DNA of 56,437 nucleotides from an uncultured Alphaproteobacteria bacterium (GTDB lineage: Bacteria; Pseudomonadota; Alphaproteobacteria; Micropepsales; Micropepsaceae): assembly GCA_903857685.1 (NCBI GenBank), contig CAIOFO010000073.1:1-56437 (forward strand), read 5' to 3'. Below are positions 7,053 through 14,601 of this stretch, piece after piece (position 1 is the first letter of the stretch; each line of letters opens with the position of its first letter). A model generated the notes under the pieces. The model searched no databases and was not told where the DNA came from. It worked only from the letters and a program-made list of their open reading frames with translations. Position numbers and translations under genes: made by a program.

Positions 7053-7916
7053 ATGAGCAGCCGCGGCCTTCCCGCGCTTTCCAGCGACAGCGGTCTCTCG
7101 CGCTATCTGAGCGAGATCCGCAAGTTTCCGCTTTTGACTCTGGAAGAAGAATATATGTTCGCCAAGCGCCTCAAGGAGCATGGCGACGCCGAAGCGGCGC
7201 GCCGCCTTGTCACCTCGCATTTGCGCCTGGTCGCCAAGATCGCCATGGGCTATCGCGGCTACGGATTGCCGGTGTCCGAGATCGTGGCCGAAGGCAATGT
7301 CGGATTGATGCAGGCGGTCAAGCGCTTCGAACCCGACAAGGGATTCCGCCTCGCCACCTATGCCATGTGGTGGATCAGGGCCTCGATCCAGGAATATGTC
7401 CTCAGGTCCTGGAGCATGGTGAAGCTGGGCACCACGGCAGCGCAGAAGAAACTGTTCTTCAACCTGCGCAAGGCCAAGTCCAATATCGGCGCCATAGAGG
7501 AAGGCGATCTCACCCATGCCCACACGGTGAAACTGGCCGACCAGCTGGGCGTGACCGAGCGCGAAGTCACCGACATGAACCGGCGGCTGTCCGGCCCCGA
7601 TTCTTCACTCAATGCGCCGCTGCGCAGCGAATCCGAAAGCGAATGGCAGGACTGGCTGGCCGACGACACCATGGACCAGGAAACCCGCATGGCGGAGCGC
7701 GAGGAACTGGGCGACCGCCACGATCTTCTTTCCAATGCCATGTCCACCCTGACCGAGCGCGAGCGCGACATCATCCAGTCCCGCCGCCTGCAGGATGAAC
7801 CCGCCACGCTGGAGGAATTGTCGCAGAAATTCGGCGTCAGCCGGGAGCGGGTGCGCCAGATCGAGGTGCGTGCTTTCGAGAAGTTGCAGAAAGCCATGGC
7901 AGGCAAGGCTGCATAA
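7053..7916 (+). CDS. rpoH: RNA polymerase heat-shock sigma factor RpoH (sigma-32)
   Basis: The 287-aa protein contains region 2 (LVTSHLRLVAKIAMGYRGYGLPVSEIVAEGN, with FRLATYAMWWIRASIQEYVL), the RpoH box QKKLFFNLR that separates RpoH from other group 2/3 sigma factors, and a region 4 helix-turn-helix (LEELSQKFGVSRERVRQIEVRAFEKL). It directs transcription of heat-shock genes. A GAGGGG ribosome-binding site lies 6 nt before ATG 7053. No consensus promoter was obvious in the 108-nt upstream gap. It is monocistronic or ends before the MpaB-type gene 37 nt downstream. Confidence 0.96.
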   Translation: MSSRGLPALSSDSGLSRYLSEIRKFPLLTLEEEYMFAKRLKEHGDAEAARRLVTSHLRLVAKIAMGYRGYGLPVSEIVAEGNVGLMQAVKRFEPDKGFRLATYAMWWIRASIQEYVLRSWSMVKLGTTAAQKKLFFNLRKAKSNIGAIEEGDLTHAHTVKLADQLGVTEREVTDMNRRLSGPDSSLNAPLRSESESEWQDWLADDTMDQETRMAEREELGDRHDLLSNAMSTLTERERDIIQSRRLQDEPATLEELSQKFGVSRERVRQIEVRAFEKLQKAMAGKAA

Positions 7917-7953
7917 GGCGGGAACAGGCCCCGCAATCCGGCGTTATCCGGCC

Positions 7954-8847
7954 ATGACCGGGCTTGCCGCCGCACTGGGCCGCCGATTCACGCAAGAGAT
8001 GTTGGCCGGCGGCGGCATGCCGATGCCGGACTTCTCCAGGCCTTTGGGCGAGCCCGCGCTGGTGCCCGCCGATTCCGTTTCCTGGCGCGTCTTCAAAAAT
8101 CCCGTCGCCCTGTTCACCGGCGGCATCGCCGCGGTGCTGCTTGAACTGGCAGAGCCGGGGGTCCGGTCCGGCGTCTGGGATCACTCATCCTTCCGCACGG
8201 CGCCGCTGGCGCGGATGAAACGGACCGGCATGGCCGCCATGGTGACGGTGTATGGCGCGCGCAGCGTGGCGCAAAGCATGATCGCGGGGGTGCGCCGCCG
8301 TCACGGGCAGGTCACGGGCGCCACGCCGGGCGGCGCCCTCTACCAGGCCAACGACCCCGAATTGCTGGACTGGGTCCAGGCGACGGCAAGTTTCGGCTTC
8401 CTGGAAGGCTATTGCCTTTATGTGCAGCCGCTCGCGGGCCCGGAGCGCGACCAATTCTATGCCGAGGGCGGCGCGGCGGCGGCCTTGTACCGCGCCAGCG
8501 CCGCGCCCCGCTCCCGCGCCGACCAGTCTGCGCTTTTTGCGGCGATGACGCCCCGGCTGGAACGCTCGGACATCATTTTCGAATTTCTCGACATCATGCG
8601 GCAGGCCCCGCTGCTGCCGGTTTGGCTGCGTCCGCTGCAGGGTCTTTTCATCCGGGCCGGAACGGAAATATTGCCTGGCGAATTGCGCGCCAAGCTTGGG
8701 CTCGATGAAAAATACGGACTGGCGCCCTGGGAGCGCAGCCTCATGCGCCGGATCGGGGCTTTCAGCGACCGGCTCCGCATCACGGCGAGCCCGCCTGTCC
8801 AGGCCTGCGTGCGGCTGGGCCTGCCGGCGGATTATCTTTATCGCTGA
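7954..8847 (+). CDS. Oxygenase MpaB family protein (DUF2236)
   Basis: The 297-aa product from ATG 7954 matches the MpaB/B' rubber-oxygenase-like catalytic domain (formerly DUF2236): SWRVFKNPVALFTGGIAAVLLELAEPGVRSGVWDHSSFRTAPLARMKRT, with the heme-coordinating-type FGLEGY-like segment ASFGFLEGYCLYVQPL and His-rich RRRHGQVTGAT. Members are single-domain heme oxygenases or uncharacterised proteins. The frame is open further upstream within rpoH, but family homology begins after ATG 7954. Substrate is unknown. Confidence 0.8.
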   Translation: MTGLAAALGRRFTQEMLAGGGMPMPDFSRPLGEPALVPADSVSWRVFKNPVALFTGGIAAVLLELAEPGVRSGVWDHSSFRTAPLARMKRTGMAAMVTVYGARSVAQSMIAGVRRRHGQVTGATPGGALYQANDPELLDWVQATASFGFLEGYCLYVQPLAGPERDQFYAEGGAAAALYRASAAPRSRADQSALFAAMTPRLERSDIIFEFLDIMRQAPLLPVWLRPLQGLFIRAGTEILPGELRAKLGLDEKYGLAPWERSLMRRIGAFSDRLRITASPPVQACVRLGLPADYLYR

Positions 8848-8944
8848 CGAAACAGCCTCGGTGCAAACGCAGTGCCGCCATGCGTCCGGCGCGGTTTCCC
8901 GTTTCCAAGGGTCAGCTAGTCTTGCCCCGTCACAGGGGATCACC

Positions 8945-9781
8945 ATGAAGCTCAAACTATGGCAGGTGGACGCGTTTGCGCCCAAGGTGTTGGAAGGCAA
9001 TCCCGCGGCCGTCGTTCCGCTGGAGCGCTGGATTGAAACCGAACTGATGCAGAAAATCGCCGGCGAGAACAATCTGGCCGAGACGGCATTCTTCGTGCGC
9101 AAGAGCGCCGGCGACTATGACTTGCGCTGGTTCACGCCCAACTCCGAAGTGGAACTGTGCGGCCATGCCACGCTGGCCAGCGCCCATGTCATTTTCAACA
9201 TGCTCGATCCCGCCCTGAACGAGGTGCGGTTCCAGACCCGCTCCGGCGAACTGAAAGTCTCGCGCGGACCGGACGGCCGCAATGTGATGTCCCTGCCCTC
9301 CGCCGCGTCGGAACCATATATGCCGCCGCCGGGTTTCGCCGCCGCGCTGGGCGCGGCGCTGGGCACGCTGCCGCCGGTGGAATTGCATTTCAGCCGCAAG
9401 GGCGGCGCCGGCGCCGGCGCGCTGATCGCGGTGTGGCCTTCGCCTGCCGACATCAAGGCGCTGAAGCCGGACGGCAATCTGGAAGCGGTGCTGCTGCGGA
9501 TCGAGGCCGGCTCGCTTCTGGCAACGACCAAAGGCGATGGCGCGCCTTATGATTTCGTCTCGCGTTTTTTCGCGCCCTATTTCGGCGTGCCCGAGGATCC
9601 GGTGACCGGCTCGGCGCATTGCGCCCTGACGCCTTTCTGGGCAAAGCGGCTGGGCAAGAAAACCCTGCTGGCGCGGCAGGCCAGCGCCCGCGGCGGAGAT
9701 ATTCTGTGCACGGACGATGGCGCGCGCACGGTGCTTGCGGGACCCTGCGCCCTGTACCTGACGGGCGAAATAGAAGTTTAG
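8945..9781 (+). CDS. PhzF-family epimerase/isomerase-like protein
   Basis: The 278-aa protein starts MKLKLWQVDAFAPKVLEGNPAAVV and has the PhzF hallmarks: NLAETAFF with the catalytic Glu, RWFTPNSEVELCGHATLASA, and DPVTGSAHCAL near the C-terminus. PhzF itself isomerises dihydro-hydroxyanthranilate in phenazine synthesis. Genomic homologues outside phenazine clusters, as here, have unknown substrates. The ribosome-binding AGGGG lies in a small CCCC/GGGG hairpin (8925-8938) just before the ATG. The stop overlaps the convergent DUF3775 stop by 4 nt. Confidence 0.88.
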   Translation: MKLKLWQVDAFAPKVLEGNPAAVVPLERWIETELMQKIAGENNLAETAFFVRKSAGDYDLRWFTPNSEVELCGHATLASAHVIFNMLDPALNEVRFQTRSGELKVSRGPDGRNVMSLPSAASEPYMPPPGFAAALGAALGTLPPVELHFSRKGGAGAGALIAVWPSPADIKALKPDGNLEAVLLRIEAGSLLATTKGDGAPYDFVSRFFAPYFGVPEDPVTGSAHCALTPFWAKRLGKKTLLARQASARGGDILCTDDGARTVLAGPCALYLTGEIEV

Positions 9782-10278
9782 AGATTACGATCCGGCTTGC
9801 GGTCGGGCATGTTGCCCAGCGGTTCATTCTCGGCATTGACGCCTTCGGTCTTGTCGTCCTCGTCCACAATGCCTTCGTCGAACAACGCCATGCCGTCTTC
9901 CAGATAGTCGCCCAGCAGCGGCAGACCGATCAGATATTCGGCGGCGCGCTTGCCATGTTCGGAACGGGCCGTGCTGACTGCCTCGTCCCATTCCTCCAGG
10001 TCGTAGGTGCCGCGTCCCAGCCAGGCCAGCGCAATCAGTTCGGCGCGCTCGTCTTCGTTCAGTTCGCGGATGGCGCCCACCAGTTCTTCCCGCGTCGCGT
10101 CGTCCGCCTTGTCCTCCAGAATGTCGGCAATGCCGTCATCGCTGGGATTGGAGCCGCTGTCCGGATCGCTGTCGCTTTGCTTGACGTCGAACTCGCGGGC
10201 CTTCTCGATGATGAAAGCCAGCGTGTCGCTGGCGATGCCCAGTGTGGGCGAGTCGGTCGTTTTGGCGGCGATCGGCAT
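9778..10278 (-). CDS. DUF3775 domain protein
   Basis: The 166-aa acidic protein contains DDGIADILEDKADDATREELVGAIRELNEDERAELIALAWLGRG, the DUF3775 core, followed by HGKRAAEYLIGLPLLGDYLEDG. The family is alphaproteobacterial and uncharacterised. ATG 10278 is well supported, with the open DNA of the serC divergent promoter region upstream. The 3' end touches the phzF-like gene tail to tail. Confidence 0.85.
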   Translation of the reverse strand: MPIAAKTTDSPTLGIASDTLAFIIEKAREFDVKQSDSDPDSGSNPSDDGIADILEDKADDATREELVGAIRELNEDERAELIALAWLGRGTYDLEEWDEAVSTARSEHGKRAAEYLIGLPLLGDYLEDGMALFDEGIVDEDDKTEGVNAENEPLGNMPDRKPDRNL

Positions 10279-10337
10279 GATTTTCCCTGCTTTTCCGTGC
10301 CAAGGGGAAACGCGCCAGACCTTGGTAATGTTCCTTA

Positions 10338-10366
10338 TTGACTGGGGTCCGCCATCACCCTATATC
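10338..10366 (+). promoter_or_regulatory. Sigma-70 promoter of serC
   Basis: TTGACT (10338-10343) and TATATC (10361-10366) are separated by exactly 17 nt. A start near 10373 would leave a leader of about 40 nt before the serC ATG at 10414. This lies in the 135-nt divergent gap with the DUF3775 gene. Confidence 0.65.
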
Positions 10367-10413
10367 GGCGCCGGGCCACACCTCCCCAACGAGGTGCTAT
10401 CATTCTGGAAGGA

Positions 10414-11586
10414 ATGAATGACATGACTGAAGTGACCAAACCGGCTGTGCGTCCCGCGCGGCCTTTTTTTTCGTCCGGACCCTGCGCCAAGCGCCCCGGC
10501 TGGACCCCCGAAGCCCTCAAAGGCGCGCTGGTGGGACGCTCCCACCGCTCCAAGCCCGGCAAAGCCAAGCTGAAGGACGCGATTGAGCGCACCCGGAAAA
10601 TCCTGGGCATTCCCGCCGATTACAAGATCGGCATCATGCCCGCCTCGGACACCGGCGCCATGGAAATGGCAATGTGGTCGCTGCTGGGGCCGATGGAAAT
10701 CGACATCTTTGCCTGGGAAAGCTTCGGCGAGGACTGGGTCACCGACACGGTCAAGCAGCTCAAGCTGAAGGCCGAGGTGCACAAGGCCGGCTACGGCAAG
10801 CTGCCGGAACTGAAGGCGGCGAAAAACCGCGATATCGTGTTCCTGTGGAACGGCACCACCTCCGGCGTGAAGGTTCCGAATGGCGACTGGATTCCGGCCG
10901 ACCGCGAAGGCATCACCATTTGCGACGCCACCAGCGCCGCCTTTGCCATGGAGCTGCCCTGGGACAAGCTGGATGCCACCACCTTCTCCTGGCAGAAAGT
11001 GCTGGGCGGCGAAGCGGCGCACGGCATTCTGGTGCTGTCCCCCAATGCCGTGAAGCGGCTGGAGGCTTACACCCCGCATTGGCCGATGCCGAAAATTTTC
11101 CGCATGACCAAGGGCGGCAAGCTCGTGGACGGTATTTTCGAAGGCGAGACCATCAACACGCCCTCGATGATCGCGGTGGAGGATTATCTCGACGCCCTGA
11201 CCTGGGCCGACGGCGTGGGCGGCCTGAAGGGCCTGATCGCCCGCTCCAACGCCAATCTCAAGGTGCTGGCCGACTGGACCAAGAAAGCCGGCTGGGCCGA
11301 TTTCCTGGCCGAGAATGAAGCGATCCGCTCCAACACCTCGGTCTGCCTCAAGATCACCGATCCCTGGTTCGCCGCCCTCAGCGACGAAGCCAAGGCCGAA
11401 GCCGCCAAGAAGATCGCTTCCGTTCTTGAAAAAGAGGGCGTCGCGCTCGACATCGCCGGCTATCGCGCCGCGCCGCCGGGCCTGCGCATCTGGTGCGGCG
11501 CCACGGTCGACACCGCCGACCTTCAGGCGCTGACTCCCTGGCTCGATTGGGCGTTCGCCCAGGTCAAAGCGCCCCAGGCCGCCTGA
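10414..11586 (+). CDS. serC: Phosphoserine aminotransferase
   Basis: The 390-aa protein is the alphaproteobacterial-type SerC, recognised from [48 protein letters not shown] and the PLP lysine in [10 protein letters not shown]. It converts 3-phosphohydroxypyruvate and glutamate to phosphoserine, the second step of serine synthesis, and probably also acts in PLP synthesis. ATG 10414 follows GGAAGG; ATG 10423 is an alternative. It precedes serA, which supplies its substrate, with a hairpin between them. Confidence 0.95.
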   Translation: MNDMTEVTKPAVRPARPFFSSGPCAKRPGWTPEALKGALVGRSHRSKPGKAKLKDAIERTRKILGIPADYKIGIMPASDTGAMEMAMWSLLGPMEIDIFAWESFGEDWVTDTVKQLKLKAEVHKAGYGKLPELKAAKNRDIVFLWNGTTSGVKVPNGDWIPADREGITICDATSAAFAMELPWDKLDATTFSWQKVLGGEAAHGILVLSPNAVKRLEAYTPHWPMPKIFRMTKGGKLVDGIFEGETINTPSMIAVEDYLDALTWADGVGGLKGLIARSNANLKVLADWTKKAGWADFLAENEAIRSNTSVCLKITDPWFAALSDEAKAEAAKKIASVLEKEGVALDIAGYRAAPPGLRIWCGATVDTADLQALTPWLDWAFAQVKAPQAA

Positions 11587-11592
11587 TCCCTC

Positions 11593-11622
11593 AATCCCGG
11601 CGCGCGCAAAGCCGCCGGGATT
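11593..11622 (+). terminator. Hairpin with T-run between serC and serA
   Basis: Ten-nt arms (11593-11602 and 11613-11622) around a 10-nt loop form a perfect GC-rich stem that runs into TTTTCC. It could terminate or attenuate part of the serC transcript, or set the serC/serA ratio. Confidence 0.5.
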
Positions 11623-11655
11623 TTCCTTTCCCCATTTTCATTCATGGAGCTTCCC

Positions 11656-13233
11656 ATGCCCAAGGTTCTGATCGCCGACAAGCTTTCGCCCGCCGCCGTC
11701 GCCATCTTCAAGGAGCGCGGCGTCGAAATCGACAACAAGCCGGGCATGACCAAGGAAGAATTGCTGGCTGTGGTGGACCAGTATGACGGCATCGCCATCC
11801 GCTCGGCGACCAAGATCACCGCCGATGTCATCAAGGCCGCCAAGAAACTGAAAGTCGTGGCCCGCGCCGGTATCGGCGTCGACAATGTCGATATCCCCGC
11901 CGCCACCGCCGCCGGCGTGATCGTGATGAACACGCCCTTCGGCAACTCCATCACCACCGCCGAGCATGCCATCTCGCTGATGCTGGCCCTGGCCCGCGAA
12001 TTGCCCGCCGCCAACGCCTCGACCCAGGCCGGCAAATGGGAAAAGAACCGCTTCATGGGCGTGGAAATCACCGGCAAGGTGCTGGGCCTGATCGGCGCCG
12101 GCAATATCGGCAGCATCGTCGCCGACCGCGCCCGCGGGTTGAAGATGCGGGTGATCGCCTATGACCCCTTCCTGTCGCCGGAGCGGGCCGAGGACATGGG
12201 CGTGGAGAAGGTGGAACTGAACGACCTGCTCGCCCGCGCCGATTTCATCACCCTGCATGTGCCGATGACGCCGGAGACCAAGAATATTCTCTCGGCCGAA
12301 GCCATCGCCAAGACCAAGAAAGGCGTGCGCATCGTCAATTGCGCCCGCGGCGGCCTGATCGACGAAGCGGCGCTCAAGGCGGCGCTCGACAGCGGCCAAG
12401 TCGCGGGCGCGGCGCTGGACGTGTTCGCCGTCGAACCGGCCAAGGAAAATGTCCTGTTCGGCAACGAAAAGGTGGTGGCGACGCCGCATCTGGGCGCTTC
12501 CACCAACGAGGCGCAGGAGAATGTCGCACTGCAGGTCGCAGAGCAGATTTCCGATTATCTCCTGACCGGCGCCATCACCAATGCCCTCAACATGCCGTCC
12601 ATCTCGGCGGCCGAGGCACAGAAAGTCGGGCCGTGGATTTCGCTGGCGGAAAAGCTGGGCTCCTTCGCGGGCCAGCTGACCGGCACCAGCCTGACGGCGG
12701 TGGAAATCATCTATGAAGGCACCGCCGCGACGCTCAACACCCGCGCCCTGACCCAGGCGGCATTGTCGGGCCTGCTCAAGCCGATGCTGTCCGAGGTCAA
12801 CATGGTCAACGCCCCCATCATCGCCAAGGAACGCGGCATCAAGGTCAGCGAGACGCGCCGCGACCGCCAGGGCATTTATGAAGGCTATATCAAGATCGTG
12901 GTCACCATGGGCGACACCACCCGCCGCGTCGCCGGCACGGTGTTCTCGGACGGCCGCCCGCGCATGATCCAGATCAAGGATATCAACCTAGACGCCGAAT
13001 TCGCGCCGCACATGCTTTATGTGGTGAACGAGGACAAGCCGGGCTTCATCGGCAGGCTGGGCACGATCCTGGGCGACGCCAAGGTCAATATCGCCAACTT
13101 CACCCTGGGCCGCAGCGCCCCCGGCCAGGATGCGATCTGCCTTGTCGAGGTGGACGGCCAGGTGGCCGACAGCACGATCGCCGCCATCACCGCGCTGCCG
13201 CAGGTCCGCATGGCGAAGGCGCTGGCATTCTAG
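11656..13233 (+). CDS. serA: D-3-phosphoglycerate dehydrogenase
   Basis: This 525-aa SerA of the long type has a 2-hydroxyacid dehydrogenase core (KVLGLIGAGNIGSIVADRARG NAD loop; catalytic Arg in NCARGGLIDE and His in TPHLGASTNEAQ), an intervening domain, and a C-terminal ACT domain (MLYVVNEDKPGFIGRLGTIL) for serine feedback. It oxidises 3-phosphoglycerate in the first step of serine synthesis. An in-frame ATG exists at 11644, but ATG 11656 is preferred because the GGAG at 11646-11649 is correctly spaced for it and the family begins MPKVLIADKLSP. A rho-independent terminator follows. Confidence 0.96.
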   Translation: MPKVLIADKLSPAAVAIFKERGVEIDNKPGMTKEELLAVVDQYDGIAIRSATKITADVIKAAKKLKVVARAGIGVDNVDIPAATAAGVIVMNTPFGNSITTAEHAISLMLALARELPAANASTQAGKWEKNRFMGVEITGKVLGLIGAGNIGSIVADRARGLKMRVIAYDPFLSPERAEDMGVEKVELNDLLARADFITLHVPMTPETKNILSAEAIAKTKKGVRIVNCARGGLIDEAALKAALDSGQVAGAALDVFAVEPAKENVLFGNEKVVATPHLGASTNEAQENVALQVAEQISDYLLTGAITNALNMPSISAAEAQKVGPWISLAEKLGSFAGQLTGTSLTAVEIIYEGTAATLNTRALTQAALSGLLKPMLSEVNMVNAPIIAKERGIKVSETRRDRQGIYEGYIKIVVTMGDTTRRVAGTVFSDGRPRMIQIKDINLDAEFAPHMLYVVNEDKPGFIGRLGTILGDAKVNIANFTLGRSAPGQDAICLVEVDGQVADSTIAAITALPQVRMAKALAF

Positions 13234-13260
13234 AAAAAACACCTGTCGAGACGGAAAAAT

Positions 13261-13290
13261 AGGGGCGGCCCGTCAGGGGCCGCCCCTTTT
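13261..13290 (+). terminator. Rho-independent terminator after serA
   Basis: Ten-nt arms (13261-13270 and 13278-13287, AGGGGCGGCC type) around a 7-nt loop are followed by T residues to 13290. It lies 27 nt past the serA stop and before the convergent chorismate mutase gene. Confidence 0.85.
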
Positions 13291-13317
13291 CATTCGTGCG
13301 GCAGCGTACAATGAATT

Positions 13318-13608
13318 CTAGGTCTTGGCCGCGCGGATGGATTCGTGGTGCCGGATCACTTCCTTGACCACAAAGGCGAGGAATTTCTCGGCGAAGTCCG
13401 GATCGAGCTTGGCGCCACTGGCCAGGGCGCGCAGCCGCGCTATCTGGGCGGCCTCGCGCGCCGGATCGGCGGGCGGCAGATCGTGAAGGGCCTTGTAATG
13501 GCCGACGGCCTGCGTGCATTTGAACCGTTCCGCCAGAAGATGGATCAACGCCGCATCGATATTGTCAATGCTGTCCCTGAGCCGTGAAAGTTCCGGATGC
13601 CCCGCCAT
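13318..13608 (-). CDS. Chorismate mutase (AroQ class)
   Basis: The 96-aa all-helical protein begins with LSRLRDSIDNIDAALIHLLAERFKCTQAVGHYK, the AroQ first helix with catalytic Arg and Lys, followed by DPAREAAQIARLRALA and FLAFVVKEVIRHHESI. It converts chorismate to prephenate for phenylalanine and tyrosine synthesis. It is a stand-alone domain rather than a fusion to prephenate dehydratase. It converges with serA at the terminator. Confidence 0.92.
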   Translation of the reverse strand: MAGHPELSRLRDSIDNIDAALIHLLAERFKCTQAVGHYKALHDLPPADPAREAAQIARLRALASGAKLDPDFAEKFLAFVVKEVIRHHESIRAAKT

Positions 13609-13653
13609 GCCTCAAGTCCCTCCGCTGCCTGCTTTTTCGGCAGGCGTGCCGAT

Positions 13654-13678
13654 CTTTACCCTGTCTCTTAAGGTAAAG
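13654..13678. promoter_or_regulatory. Inverted repeat in the aroQ-mlaA divergent gap
   Basis: CTTTACC at 13654-13660 is repeated inverted at 13672-13678 with an 11-nt spacer. It lies 46 nt upstream of the chorismate mutase ATG and well upstream of the mlaA-like gene. A regulatory role is only suggested by position. Confidence 0.25.
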
Positions 13679-13818
13679 CCGCGTCCGCGCCAATCATTCC
13701 GCGATTTGATGCAGTGCGTAAATGGTTTTTTGGGACAGGTCCTGCGGCCTGCCGTATATTGGCTTTCAGCAGAATGGGGCTTGGTCCCGAACCGGCAATG
13801 ATTCCGGGCGGCGGCCAT

Positions 13819-14542
13819 ATGGGGCGGATGGATCTGAAGAAACTGGCCTTGGTGTGCGCGCTCGGCTTTCTGGCCGCCGGCTGCGCTTCCGCGGACAATC
13901 AGGAAGCCGCGGCCGCGGATGAACCGCACCTTCTTCGATCTCAACCAGCGCATCGATCGTCATGCCGTCCTGCCGGCGGCGACCTTCTACAACGACACGG
14001 TGCCGCTGCCGGCGCGCCGCGGGGTGCATAATTTCCTCGGCAACCTGAACGGGCCGGTCAATTTCGCCAACGACATTCTGGAGACACAGTTCGGCAATGC
14101 CGGCAGGGCGGCGGCGCGCTTTGTCATCAACTCCACCATCGGCGTGGCGGGAATTTTCGATGTCGCCACCGGTTGGGGACTGCCGGCACGCGACCGCGAT
14201 TTCGGCGAGACGCTGGGCGTCTATGGCGTGCCGCAAGGCCCCTATCTTGTTGTGCCGGTTGTCGGCCCCGCAGCCGTGCGCGATGTGGGCGGTTATTATG
14301 TGGATGGCTTTTTCTCACCGCTCTACTATTGGCATGTGCGATACACCGGCGCGCAATATGTCGGCCTGGTTCGGGCCGCTGCCGGAGCGGTGGACTCGCG
14401 CGCCGCCAACATCGTCACCTATCGCGATATCGAGCGTGCCTCGGTGGATTTCTACGCCACCATGCGGGACCTGTACCGTCAGCGCCGCCAGCGCCTGGTG
14501 GAAGACAGTACCGCCTCCAGCGCGGAATTGCCGGATTTCTGA
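13819..14542 (+). pseudogene. mlaA: mlaA/vacJ-like lipoprotein gene, frame broken
   Basis: The N-terminal frame (ATG 13819 or 13828) gives MDLKKLALVCALGFLAAGC, a lipoprotein signal with lipobox LAAGC, then runs to ADEP at 13918-13926. The MlaA body (MNRTFFDLNQRIDR, VHNFLGNLNGPVNFANDIL, NSTIGVAGIFDVATGWGLP, ETLGVYGVPQGPYLVVPVVGP) continues in the +1 frame from 13919 to 14542. Inserting a second copy of GATGAACC (present once at 13918-13925) restores ADEPMNRTFF, exactly the family's D-P/E-P-MNR junction. MlaA is the outer-membrane lipoprotein that removes phospholipids from the outer leaflet. The defect may be a real mutation, a phase switch, or a sequencing/assembly error. It precedes hpnN. 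Confidence 0.85.
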
Positions 14543-14601
14543 CCCATCCCGGCCGTCTTTTAGAAGGCCGCGAAACAGGTTAAGCCTTCCGGCGGATTCC
14601 C

